27,743 bases of DNA, taken from contig JALJEE010000139.1 of NCBI GenBank assembly GCA_023231475.1, positions 1 through 27,743 of the forward strand, given 5' to 3'. Position numbers and translations under genes: made by a program. This DNA is from Seison nebaliae (lineage: Eukaryota > Rotifera > Pararotatoria > Seisonacea > Seisonidae). Of this stretch, positions 1 through 8,960 are shown in pieces (position 1 is the stretch's first letter; each line of letters opens with the position of its first letter). A model generated the notes under the pieces. It was not told where the DNA came from, did not search any database, and was given only the letters and a program-made list of their open reading frames with translations.

Positions 1-184
1 ATTGTCTCTCACAGTTTTACAAATAAATTTTATTTTACATTTATTATAATATTTTTGAATTTAACATTACATTATAAATATAACATCAACGTGAACTCAA
101 CGGGTATGTTGAAGTCGGAATAAATCTTTAAGTGCTCACAGAACGAAGCTTCTTCAGTTGATGTGAAAACCGTCCTATTATGAT

Positions 185-397
185 TTAGATTCTCCTTATT
201 CTGTCTAATTTTTCGAGATAATGTTGCATAATTAATTCCAAACTCCTTTGCAGCTCATCACCTTTCTTCCCTTTATCATATTCCTCTAATGCTAATTCCA
301 TTTTCGCTCTATCCAGTTTCAAATTAAAACATTTTTTAAAAATTTTCATTTTTCTAATTTGAAAAATGAGAGTCTCATATTGCCCCAACCACTTCAT
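185..397 (-). CDS. Hypothetical 70-aa charged protein
   Basis: I do not recognise this protein. It is an intact ATG-to-stop frame of 70 residues, rich in Lys, Glu and Leu. The C-terminal two thirds (from about residue 28) look like one continuous amphipathic helix or short coiled coil ending in a basic Arg-Arg-Ile. There is no signal peptide or membrane segment. AATAAA signals on the minus strand lie 140-155 nt downstream of the stop (complement of 40-45 and 29-34), consistent with a transcribed unit. A pyrimidine tract followed by TTTAG stands about 30 nt before the ATG, so an upstream exon or an acceptor in the 5' UTR is possible. The tRNA-Glu gene is only 63 bp upstream on the same strand. 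Chance open frame remains an alternative. Confidence 0.4.
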   Translation of the reverse strand: MKWLGQYETLIFQIRKMKIFKKCFNLKLDRAKMELALEEYDKGKKGDELQRSLELIMQHYLEKLDRIRRI

Positions 398-460
398 TTG
401 TAATTATTCTTGAAGTAGGAAATTGCTAAACAAAAATTTCACTCAATAATAAAATACTTT

Positions 461-532
461 CTCCCACGCCGGGAATCGAACCCGGGCCGTCGCCGTGAAA
501 GGGCGAAATCCTAACCCCTAGACCACATGGGA
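461..532 (-). tRNA. tRNA-Glu (anticodon TTC)
   Basis: The minus strand folds as a complete 72-nt cloverleaf. The acceptor arms TCCCATG and CGTGGGA pair with one G-T, the A box contains TGGTCTAGGGGTTAGGA, the anticodon loop is CTTTCAC between TCGCC and GGCGA, and the B box is GGTTCGAATCC. The anticodon TTC reads Glu codons. There is no intron. The discriminator base is G. A T-run about 7 nt after the 3' end (complement of 451-454) would serve as the Pol III terminator. Confidence 0.97.
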
Positions 533-1049
533 CATATTAATTGGTATGTAGCAGAGTTTTCTATCTCATATTTTGTATATTGGAACAATTACTTCGACAA
601 CTTCCCATCAATACATCGAAACGTTTACATATATTATTTACAATTATTTAAAAGTAGTTGATAGTTAATAGTTGATAAAAGTTATCGCCAATTTTGAATT
701 GGTCAATCTATATCGCTTAAGTAGGAGTTTTTCATTTTCTCTAAAATGTTTCTGCACTTAATATTTCTTTGAAAACTTAACTTCGATAGATCAACTTGTT
801 ATTACGAAGTTGACGCATTCAAAAATTGATAGGTCAAAATGATATTTCCAACGATTTATCCAAAGATAATTATGGCACATTTAATCTGATTTGATTCTGA
901 TGCTTACGCACCAAAAAGTAAACTTGATGTATTTGAGTTTAATAATATTTATAAACTGTTAATATAATATTCTATTTTTATAACTTTTCTTATCTTTAAT
1001 AAAAAAAACATCTCCTTACTTTTAGAAATTAAATTCTATGAATTTTCCA
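533..1049. other. Intergenic, no gene seen
   Basis: The AT-rich spacer between the two tRNA genes has no supported reading frame on either strand. It has A/T runs only, including an eight-A run that serves as the T-tract downstream of tRNA-Tyr. Confidence 0.6.
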
Positions 1050-1139
1050 TTCTCGCGAGCGGATTTGAACCACTGACCTAAGGATAACAGCTCATATAAT
1101 TCTACAGTCCTCCGCTCTACCAACTGAGCTATCGCGAGA
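1050..1139 (-). tRNA. tRNA-Tyr (anticodon GTA) with 16-nt intron
   Basis: The acceptor stem TCTCGCG/CGCGAGA is perfect, the A box is TAGCTCAGTTGGTAGAGC and the B box is GGTTCAAATCC. The anticodon stem GAGGA/TCCTT closes a CTGTAGA loop once an intron at about 1086-1101 is removed. That intron lies one base 3' of the anticodon, the usual site in eukaryotic tRNA-Tyr genes. The mature tRNA would be about 74 nt. A long T-run (complement of roughly 1003-1010) lies about 40 nt downstream. Confidence 0.97.
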
Positions 1140-1866
1140 CCATCTTGAAGATGATACTAATTATTATTATTAGAGTGGGCAACGATCCAGGAAGTATTAC
1201 TTCCGAAGTAAGTATCAATGATGATTCATTGTTACAAAGATTGTTGATTTCTCTCTGTCACTGAGGGGTATAATTTTATAATTTTCTATAATCATAATAA
1301 ATATAGTATTGTAAATTTGATTTAGATTTGGAGAGTTACTTTTTATTTGTATGATTTTAATCTTTTACCTTTTAATCTTTTAATTTAATCTACCTCAGTT
1401 TTTAGAGTTTTATTATAAAACTTTTATAGTGCCCCTTGTCAGATGCAAAAACATATAATATCAATCACAAATCTATGTGATAAAGTATTGAAGTATAATG
1501 GATGCATATATAATTATAAATCGATATAAATCAATTTACAGTTAAACTATTTTTTTTTACATTTTTCAACAATTATATTCAATATACATTCAATAAATTA
1601 TCACAAGTTTTCTTTACTCATTAGACGTAATCAAAATAAAGATATTAATTATAATTTTACTTGTTAACATTTTAAGAGCAATGACATTCCATTTAGCCCA
1701 TTTTAATTCATTAAAATTTTTTTGATCACATTTTATTTGTCCATTAACGAGATTTTTTTTGTCCTTTTCAAAAAAGAAGAAGAAAAAAATTTGTCCAATT
1801 TTTAATATTGTCCACTTTTTCTAACTTCTTTAATAATAACTTTTTTTCAAAATTTTTTCTTCCAGC
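1140..1866. other. Intergenic, no gene seen
   Basis: No convincing open frame was found. The last ~130 bases are pyrimidine- and A-rich and end in TTTTTTCTTCCAG one base before the next start codon. That looks like a splice acceptor, so part of this stretch may be a 5' UTR intron. Confidence 0.5.
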
Positions 1867-2177
1867 ATGTTTGGACTGCTACGCTCTATGCCCAAAAAAA
1901 TTTTGGGAAAAATTGAAGAAAAATTAGGAGTATGTATTTAGGATATCAGATATACATTTAGCATATATATATTAAGCCATATTGATTGTTTCAGTGTCGT
2001 TTACCTCGTACTTGTTCGTTCATTAGATTCATGAAGCAATTCATTTTTGAAGGCCAATCTGATGCCATAGTCCGAAATAAAATATATATTAATATAATAA
2101 ACAAAGTAATCACCAATAGTAGTACCAAAAAACGAAAGCAAAACCACCAAACAAAATGCCGTAAAGATTTAAGTTGA
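1867..2177 (+). CDS. Small two-exon gene, unknown function, tail inside repeat
   Basis: I do not recognise the protein. Exon 1 (1867-1929) encodes 21 residues beginning MFGLLRSMPKK. It is followed by a GTATGT donor, a 65-nt intron ending TTGTTTCAG, and exon 2 from 1995 in the same phase. The first ~36 codons of exon 2 have coding-like composition (Arg, Cys, Pro, Phe, Glu, Gly). The basic amphipathic start would suit a mitochondrial presequence, which is inference only. From about 2103 onward the frame reads antisense through the duplicated element, so the last ~25 residues, rich in Lys/Asn/Thr, are probably acquired. A minus-strand frame overlaps the same bases. The ATG is one base after a strong acceptor-like sequence. 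Confidence 0.42.
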
Positions 2178-2600
2178 TACCATTTTCTCACGAAATGTAC
2201 ATTGAATTATATCACTCGGACGAAGATTGACCATTTGGGCAACGTGAGTCCAACTTTTTTTTCCTGCCGAATATTGTACCAGCCAAAATTTCTGGTTGGC
2301 CAATCTTCGTCCGGTAAAATTTTTGAGAAAATTTCGCACATAATTCATCATCTAAAAAAGAAAACAAACATTAAAGAAAGATAAAAAAAAAAAACTTTTA
2401 CTTACGTATTAGCTATTCTAATGAAATAAGATAAAAAAGTTCCTTTTTATAGTAGAAAAAATCAAAACCGAAAATGAAAACCAGTTTTTCATTCAATTTG
2501 AACTTTCATTTTTCAATTGAATTTCATTTTCTTTGTAATCTTGAAGATTCTCGAGAATTAATCTATTTAATGGAGATTGATTCTCGTCTTATTTCGGAAA
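2103..2600 (-). repeat. Duplicated ~0.5 kb element, copy 1 (gene-like, decayed)
   Basis: This segment matches 8153-8670 in the same orientation by eye over almost its full length, with scattered substitutions and small indels. Read on the minus strand it looks like a small gene. It has a TATA box (CTATAAAAAGG, complement of 2442-2452), a short exon ending AATAC, a GTAAGT donor at 2405, a 54-nt intron with a pyrimidine tract, and an ATG directly after the TTTTTTAG acceptor at 2351. The frame from that ATG gives 60 residues and stops at 2169. A 2-nt length difference from copy 2 just before this point shifts the following membrane-helix-like stretch into another frame. No frame is intact in both copies, so I treat it as a repeat carrying a degenerate gene or pseudogene. 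Confidence 0.8.
2217..2313. repeat. 17-bp inverted repeat (hairpin) inside copy 1
   Basis: The arms CGGACGAAGATTGACCA (2217-2233) and TGGCCAATCTTCGTCCG (2297-2313) are reverse complements except for one position, which is a G-U pair in a minus-strand RNA. The loop is 63 nt. The same hairpin is present in copy 2 (8268-8284 and 8346-8362). Confidence 0.85.
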
Positions 2601-2970
2601 TAATAGAACATTGGAGGGAAATTTCTCTTCTGTGAATTATTTTCTCTATTATTTTTGTTTTTTTATGGATATTATATATTCACTAAATTGTTTCACATCG
2701 ATTTCATTTCGTAGATAATTAGGAATAAGAGAAGTAATATCAAAATTGGAAATAATATGAAGGCCTTCATCTAAAGAATGAGGAACTTCTTACGAATAAT
2801 AGGAACAAAAAAATTTAATCGGAGTAAAAAAATATTCCATTTCAAAGACAACATAGCTCAATGTGGTCATGCGATTCTTTTACGTTTACTTTATATCAAC
2901 GAAATCACATGAAACTTGAAATTTTATTAATTTTCTTCAAAAACGAAATGTTAGTTTAATTCAAACAATA
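2601..2970. other. Intergenic and 3' UTR of the next gene
   Basis: No gene was seen. A minus-strand AATAAA (complement of 2923-2928) lies 43 nt beyond the stop of the gene that follows and is its likely poly(A) signal. Confidence 0.6.
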
Positions 2971-3978
2971 TCAATTGGATGGAATGTGATGGTTTCCATA
3001 CAATCCTAATAATTTTATTCGGATATCTCTCTGTTCATTTGATAATATTAAATTGTCCATCAATATCTTCGCTTTTTCATCATTGTAAGGGAATGGAGGT
3101 TGGTCATATGTTTCATAATGTCTCCCGACTATTCCATATAAAATCCGTTTATAATTCGTCTTTCCATTGGCAGCGATCACATACCAATCACAGATGGATT
3201 TATGATCGATTTTCATACCATCGTTAAATTGAAATGGTGAGAATAATTTGTTTAATGATTTCGTTAATTCTTTCCATGTTCCGTGTTTGGTGCCATTGTG
3301 ATTGAATATAGAATCGAACGATGGAAGGACGTTTTGGATTAGAGATAAGATAGTACTCTTCCAAAATACGTTTTTAGTGAAATCCATTCTATTCAGTCCA
3401 ATGCTAACGATTTGTGGAGGGAAAGTAACTTTCGTTTCATTGAATGCTTTCCCGATTGATTTACAGATAAAAGGCAGTTCGTTAGTGATGTTCAATTTGA
3501 TTGTGTGAAATTTCTGACTAAATTCGGCAGGTGAAATTTGAAAAATACTTAAGTCTGTAATGAAGGACGAGATTATATTGAAGAAATATTTTTCATAGGT
3601 GAAATATGAAGGATTGTTAATGAGAAGTGAAGTTAATTTGAAGAAGACACATAAATAATGATATCTTTCTTCTGGAGGAATGTGGTAAATTGTCGTTTTC
3701 TGTCCTAATCCATTGACGACCGCGTGAAAAATTGAATACTCCAAAGTATAATTAAATAAAGTTCCACCTATGAATGTCTTGCTAATGTTTCGTCTAACTG
3801 AAGGAATGGTAATATCAATCAAATCGTGTTTGATGAATGTCGATATATTTGCATGAAGGAACAATTTTTCTTGACTCTTTGTCAATTGGGGTTGATGAGA
3901 TTCGCTCTCAACCAGCAGATCGAATAATGCGTAAATTGATTGAAAGAATACTAAATGAAATACAATATTCACATACAT
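2971..3978 (-). CDS. Orphan secreted glycoprotein, 335 aa
   Basis: The function is unknown and I recognise no domain. It is a single-exon frame of 335 residues. Residues 1-17 form a hydrophobic signal peptide with a plausible cleavage after SIYA, and there is no later membrane helix, so the protein is probably secreted. It has six N-glycosylation sequons (Asn 44, 64, 76, 163, 180 and 228) and few cysteines, so it is not a disulfide-rich domain. Aromatic-rich amphipathic stretches fill the middle, and the tail is basic. An AATAAA lies 43 nt after the stop. An acceptor-like TTTCAACAG is about 22 nt before the ATG. No homologue is visible elsewhere in the window. Codon use is like its neighbours, with no sign of transfer. 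Confidence 0.8.
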   Translation of the reverse strand: MYVNIVFHLVFFQSIYALFDLLVESESHQPQLTKSQEKLFLHANISTFIKHDLIDITIPSVRRNISKTFIGGTLFNYTLEYSIFHAVVNGLGQKTTIYHIPPEERYHYLCVFFKLTSLLINNPSYFTYEKYFFNIISSFITDLSIFQISPAEFSQKFHTIKLNITNELPFICKSIGKAFNETKVTFPPQIVSIGLNRMDFTKNVFWKSTILSLIQNVLPSFDSIFNHNGTKHGTWKELTKSLNKLFSPFQFNDGMKIDHKSICDWYVIAANGKTNYKRILYGIVGRHYETYDQPPFPYNDEKAKILMDNLILSNEQRDIRIKLLGLYGNHHIPSN

Positions 3979-4682
3979 TTTTTAGAAGATTTAGAATAGT
4001 CTGTTGAAATTAAAATAAAAAATAATTTCGATCTTGATGATAATGACTAATGATTAAGAAGAACACGTTATTGAATAATATACGTGTTTGAGATAAAGAG
4101 TCTAAATTCGAAATCTAATGTCTAAATATTTCTCCAAAAGTTTATCATCTGATAATATTTCTCTAAATTACTGTTCCAAATTCCAAACATCCCTGATATT
4201 TTGTCCTTCATTAAGTTTACAAGTGATATGATTAACAGTTCGGAGATTTGAAGAAAATTAATGCAGAAAACAATTAAAGTTTCAATTTTTTATTTATAAA
4301 TAAACATTATTTATTTTATTATTCTCATTTATAATTATATCTCTAATTATTGGACTAAAACTGATTAATATTTAACGAATTTCAATAAATCTCTACCAAA
4401 TTTTTTACTGAAAAATATTTTTATGTTAAATGTGTAGAAATTAAACTAAATATTCCCTAAAGACGATAATAGAAAAACACAAAACTCATGAATTTAATAA
4501 ATGAATTCGTAGAATGAAAATTACTTCCAAGGCCGTATCATATAAAAAGATGATAAGGAACATCCAATTTTTCAATTTAATTTAGGAAAAATCATTTTAT
4601 TTAGCGACGAAATCTTTTTAAAATTTAGAATGGTTTAAAATTTATTATACATTAAAAAACTATTCAAAATTATTAGAAAAAA
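3979..4682. other. Intergenic, no gene seen
   Basis: This is an AT-rich spacer. It holds a minus-strand AATAAA (complement of 4641-4646), 36 nt beyond the stop of the MRG-family gene, and presumably the promoter of the secreted-glycoprotein gene near 4000. No open frame is supported. Confidence 0.6.
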
Positions 4683-7631
4683 TTAGAAAATCAGTTTCGC
4701 ATATTGTTTCGTAAAGACGACGTAATGAAGAGGAGAGAATAGAAGTGGAGAATATTGATAGATTGTTTGAAATATAAAAGTGAGAAAGATAATAGTGGCA
4801 TTGTGTGAAATGAATGGAATTTCTTGTTCAAACAAATAATGGAAGAACCATCGATATTGGAATAATTGATCTAGAAAATTTTCGGAATCTTCTTCCAAAT
4901 GTGAAGAATTGAGAATTTGATGTTGTCTTAAACGACGGATTCGTAAAAAGATTCCATATGGTGATTCTCGACCTTTTCTTATATCATGAAAATGTTTAAT
5001 GAAAACACCAGATCGTTTTCCTTTCCGTTGAATATCGAAATTGAAAACATCATCATTTCTCAAACGTTTCCGTTGATGGAAGAAGAGATTGGAATCCTGG
5101 GAACATTCGCAGCCATTATGATAGGAATCGTTTTGTGATGGAAAGCGTTTATATGATCGTCGATCATTGTTAATTTGATCACCATCATCATCCATCATTG
5201 ACGCCATCACATTATCATCAAGAAAACATTTTAATTTACTAATAAATCTTTCATCACAATCAAATTCCTTTAATCGACTAGCGAGTAACATGAGAAATTT
5301 CTCGTCATATTTATCGATGAAATTTCTATTTTTATCCAATTCATCTTCCATCACATTCTCCATAATTCCATAAATTTCTTTATTGTATCGATGAATCCAA
5401 TGTTTGATTTGAGAATGATGAAGATCAACACCGATCTCATTGAGAAGTAGAAAAAGAAGACGAATGAAATAGATGAATGGTAAATCGGTTAATTCTTTCG
5501 ATTTCTCTCCTCCCATATAATACCAGTTCAACGGTTTTTTATTTACAATCGATTTTACTTGATATGATTCAAACGAATAAATTATATTGGATAAATTCAA
5601 TATAAAAAGAAGATATAAATCATTTAATTCTTTCGAAAATAATTCTTCAATTTCATAGAATTTTCTCATCAGATTTTCATGTCCATTTTCTTCCAATGAC
5701 GTTCGAATGGAACGGAATTGATTACGAAAATTATTCTTAAATAAATTGAACAGATCATTTATCGATAATATCGATTCATTGAAAATCAATCGATATTGAC
5801 GTCGAATATAATCGAAATCGTCAAGAAGATATGGATGAATTCGACTGAACATTCGACACAAATTTAACCAACATGGAAATTTGTTCATTTTACAATTTTC
5901 ATTCGATTTCTCCTTCATCATCTCATCCATCATATCCATTCCACTTAATTGTAGAATTTTTTCTTTAACATTCTCATCGATAGATTCTTTGCAGAAATAA
6001 TCAATATCAAATTGATCAGCAAATTCGAAAGGGAAATTAAATAATTTCAAATGATTCGGAAATTCTTCAATTCTCTTCGATAAATTATTATCGATTTCTT
6101 TTTTTTTTTCTGGCACATTATAACTTTCCAGAACTTTCTTCATAAGATTCTCAGCACTTAACATAGTATCAATATCTATTTCTTCCTCTTCTTTCTTTTT
6201 TTTCTCCTTCTTTTTTTCTTCTATTTTAATTTTTTTGGAATTTCTTTCAAAAAAATTTTTCAAATTCACCAACTTCATTCCATTCTCAATTTCTCCCCAT
6301 TTAACGGCGCTAAATAATTGTTGTGATTCTAATTGATTTGGAAATGAAAAATTATTTTCACGAACTATCTCGTTCGATTCTCTCAACAAATCATTCGTCA
6401 CATCATCTAATTGTTGAAGGATACTCCAATTACATTCATGAGATTTAGTTAATTCGTCAAATGTTTTTTGATAATTTCCGTTGGGATTCTCTTCTGTCGG
6501 ACCATCTCTCAACAACAATTTGAATTGTTCGATACGTTCTCTCATATTTCTCTTCTTTTCCGTTTGACTGGTAATGAAAGGAAACAATTCGACATCGAAA
6601 TATTTCCGTTCATATAATTGATGAATTATCGATATATCATTTTCGTCAATCGTTGATGATTTTTCTGAAATGACTGATGGAATTTTATTGAATGAATTTG
6701 AATAAATTTCTTGGAATTTTTTTTCTAAATTTTTTTCATTTCTAATTTTATTCGTTTTTGATGAATATCGATAAAATTTTATATTTCTCAATTGTTCGAA
6801 TGATTCAATCGATTGTATTTGAAGATTTCTACAAATTTCTGATAATTCTTCATCTGAACCATTCGTACAACTTGTACCACTCATAGAAAACGATCGATGT
6901 TGTTGTTTGTCATTTGAAATTTTCTTCTTCTTTCCATACCGTTTCGAATGGAAATTACCAGTTGGCGAACTCTCGAAAAAGAGTGATGTGGATGAGGAGG
7001 CACTTCGATTTCGTTTATTTGAATTGAGATCTTCGAAAATCATTGGGGTGGAAACGGAAGCTCTTGCTGATTGTTCCGATTTCTTTTGATTCATTCCAAC
7101 CGAACAAGAAGATGATGATGAATTAAGAGAAGCTTTCCTTCTTTTCGATTTTGTCATATTCGTCGACATTTGACCAATGGCCGTAGAAGGTGATTGTGGT
7201 TGTTTATCCATTTGTTGTTGATTCGTTTTATTCGCCAAAGTTACAGCTCGAGGTATTCGGTACCGAAATGAGACATATTCGGTATATAAATTTGGGAATT
7301 GTTCTTTCAATTTCTCTTTGTCATCTGAAATATCATTCATCAATCCAAATTTCAAAGATTTTTCTTCTCGAGATTCATATCGTGATTTCTTTCCGATACA
7401 ACTCAATGTATTCTCATTCATCCATTGATCATGATTTTTGTTCCATCCTTTGAAATGAATGAGATATTCATATTCATTCTCTTTATTCTTCCTCTTTTCC
7501 AAACATCTACCTTCATATTTCTCATTCTCATACAGACAAATAATTCTCTCATCTACTTCAAATTTATTCTTCTCCTCCGATTCCATTTCATGATCCTCTT
7601 TCACTTCACATTTCTCCAATTTTCGTACCAT
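4683..7631 (-). CDS. Chromodomain + MRG-domain protein (MRG15/MSL3 family)
   Basis: This is a chromatin protein of the MORF4L1/MSL3 family, whose members read methylated H3K36 and anchor histone acetyltransferase complexes (NuA4/TIP60, MSL) in the nucleus. It is a single exon of 982 residues, far longer than human MRG15 or MSL3. An MRG-type chromodomain sits at about residues 23-80, with the signature YEGRC...HFKGWNKNHDQW. A Ser-rich basic linker covers about 130-270, and a Lys/Glu-rich run lies near 470-490. The MRG domain is at about 590-785, recognisable from LLDDFDYIRRQYRL, a central FESYQ segment, and a helix pair beginning FIYFIRLLFLLLNEIG. A ~200-residue tail follows, basic and then hydrophobic, that I cannot match to the family. 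MRG15 versus MSL3 cannot be settled by eye. AATAAA is 36 nt downstream. Confidence 0.85.
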   Translation of the reverse strand: MVRKLEKCEVKEDHEMESEEKNKFEVDERIICLYENEKYEGRCLEKRKNKENEYEYLIHFKGWNKNHDQWMNENTLSCIGKKSRYESREEKSLKFGLMNDISDDKEKLKEQFPNLYTEYVSFRYRIPRAVTLANKTNQQQMDKQPQSPSTAIGQMSTNMTKSKRRKASLNSSSSSCSVGMNQKKSEQSARASVSTPMIFEDLNSNKRNRSASSSTSLFFESSPTGNFHSKRYGKKKKISNDKQQHRSFSMSGTSCTNGSDEELSEICRNLQIQSIESFEQLRNIKFYRYSSKTNKIRNEKNLEKKFQEIYSNSFNKIPSVISEKSSTIDENDISIIHQLYERKYFDVELFPFITSQTEKKRNMRERIEQFKLLLRDGPTEENPNGNYQKTFDELTKSHECNWSILQQLDDVTNDLLRESNEIVRENNFSFPNQLESQQLFSAVKWGEIENGMKLVNLKNFFERNSKKIKIEEKKKEKKKKEEEEIDIDTMLSAENLMKKVLESYNVPEKKKEIDNNLSKRIEEFPNHLKLFNFPFEFADQFDIDYFCKESIDENVKEKILQLSGMDMMDEMMKEKSNENCKMNKFPCWLNLCRMFSRIHPYLLDDFDYIRRQYRLIFNESILSINDLFNLFKNNFRNQFRSIRTSLEENGHENLMRKFYEIEELFSKELNDLYLLFILNLSNIIYSFESYQVKSIVNKKPLNWYYMGGEKSKELTDLPFIYFIRLLFLLLNEIGVDLHHSQIKHWIHRYNKEIYGIMENVMEDELDKNRNFIDKYDEKFLMLLASRLKEFDCDERFISKLKCFLDDNVMASMMDDDGDQINNDRRSYKRFPSQNDSYHNGCECSQDSNLFFHQRKRLRNDDVFNFDIQRKGKRSGVFIKHFHDIRKGRESPYGIFLRIRRLRQHQILNSSHLEEDSENFLDQLFQYRWFFHYLFEQEIPFISHNATIIFLTFIFQTIYQYSPLLFSPLHYVVFTKQYAKLIF

Positions 7632-8152
7632 TTCTAATTGTTCTTTTTAAAACAAAGCTCCAATTTCAAATTTCACGATTTTCATCATTGATCATTATCA
7701 AATGAAATTTATCCCCATTATTTGTCCACTATCAATGAATTCTTCTTGAGCTTACGATGTATGAACATATGATATTAAACCATATGAATTGTTTCTTGGT
7801 TGTTTTAATCGTAATTATTAATATCCAAATTTCATTGATTTCAAAAAAAAATCAACATATTAGGTATTAGGTGAGTGAAACAGTTAATTCTGAAAACATT
7901 TTCGAGAATTAGTAAAACTCTCACAAGAGTCAGTTTTTGGTTGGAAACATTAATATTAGTATCCGAATTTCATCGATTTCAATGAAACTTTCTATTTCCA
8001 TATTAGCTATTGGGAGCAATATCCAAATATGACGAATGATAAATATTTATTCACAAATACAACAATAAAGAAAGAAATAAAATACATTAAAAATATCTAA
8101 ATACAATAAAATAAAACACATAAAAAAAATATCAATACAATAAAATAAAACA
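7632..8152. other. Intergenic with a degenerate direct repeat
   Basis: It holds the 5' flank of the MRG-family gene and no other frame. Two ~60-bp stretches (about 7815-7872 and 7950-8013) are degenerate direct repeats sharing ATATCC/GTATCC-AATTTCAT-GATTTCAA and ending in CATATTAGnTATTGG-like sequence. Confidence 0.5.
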
Positions 8153-8670
8153 AAGTAATCACCAATAGTAGTACCAAAAAACGAAAGCAAAACCACCAAA
8201 CAAAACGCCGTAAAAAAATTTTAGTTGGTACCATTTTCTCACCAGAGGTACATTGGATTCTATCACTCGGACGAAGATTGACCATTTGGGCAACGTGAGT
8301 CCAACTTTTTTTCCTCCGAATATTGCATTGGCCCAAACTTTTGGTTGGCCAATCTTCGTCCGGTGAAATTTTTAAAAAATTTTCGCATATAATTTATCAT
8401 CTAAAAAAGAAAATAAACATTAAGAAAGGAAAAAGAAAAAAAAATAACTTTTACTTACGTATTAGCTATTCTAATGAAATAAGATAAAAAAGTTCCTTTT
8501 TATATTAGAAAAAATCAAAACCGAAAATGGAAACCAATTTTTCATTCAATTTGGACTTTCATTTTTCAATTGAATTTCATTTTCTTTCTTCACTGAAGCA
8601 AAACAACATGGAAGATTTTCGAGAATTAATCTCCTTAATGGAGATAAATGATCTTCCTATTTCGGAATTT
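8153..8670 (-). repeat. Duplicated ~0.5 kb element, copy 2 (gene-like, decayed)
   Basis: This is the second copy of the element at 2103-2600, same orientation. It keeps the TATA-like TATAAAAAGG, the exon end AATAC, the GTAAGT donor at 8458, a 58-nt intron (8401-8458) and an ATG at 8400 directly after TTTTTTAG. The frame from this ATG shifts relative to copy 1 through two single-base differences near 8305-8320 and stops after about 50 residues. Another frame is open for over 60 residues and contains GKKVGLTLPKW and VPLVRKWYQLKFFYG followed by an aromatic membrane-like segment. That could be a small mitochondrial inner-membrane subunit, but this is a weak impression. The copies diverge abruptly to the left of 2103/8153. 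Confidence 0.8.
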
Positions 8671-8804
8671 TTTTGAAATTTTTTTCTCAATATTTTTTTT
8701 GTGGAAATTATATAGTTTAAAGCATGTAAACTTTTTCCTGTCTTAAAACTATTTTCCAATTCAGCAAATTTAAATTCAATCTTTTCGGTATTAGAAGAAA
8801 TTAA

Positions 8805-8960
8805 TATCGAAAATGAAAACCGGTTTTTTTTCAATTTTAACTGTCATTTTTCAATTGAATTGCGGTTTCTTTGAATATCAAAAGTTCATAATCAAATTTA
8901 TTATCACGTAACACAAATATTTTCGAGAAGTAATTTCCTTAAATGAATCCATTTTCCTAA
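8805..8960. repeat. Partial third copy of the element's upstream part
   Basis: The stretch TCGAAAATGAAAACCGG...CATTTTTCAATTGAATT...TTTCTTT and, further on, ATTTTCGAGAAGTAAT resembles 2465-2570 and 8518-8625. Only the upstream (promoter-side) part is present, placed just outside copy 2. Confidence 0.5.

Noticed and set aside
2979-3508. Plus-strand frames of 82 and 68 aa
   Set aside because: Antisense to the 335-aa secreted-glycoprotein gene, with no independent signals.
8153-8400. Similarity of the element's reading frame to a small cytochrome c oxidase-type subunit
   Set aside because: The resemblance rests on a few residues (N-P-L, K-W, G-G-F-A) in a frame that is closed in copy 1, so no product name is assigned.
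8577-8834. 85-aa minus-strand frame
   Set aside because: It lies in the repeated upstream part of the duplicated element and is not kept open in copy 1. Its Lys/Ser/Ile bias fits chance.
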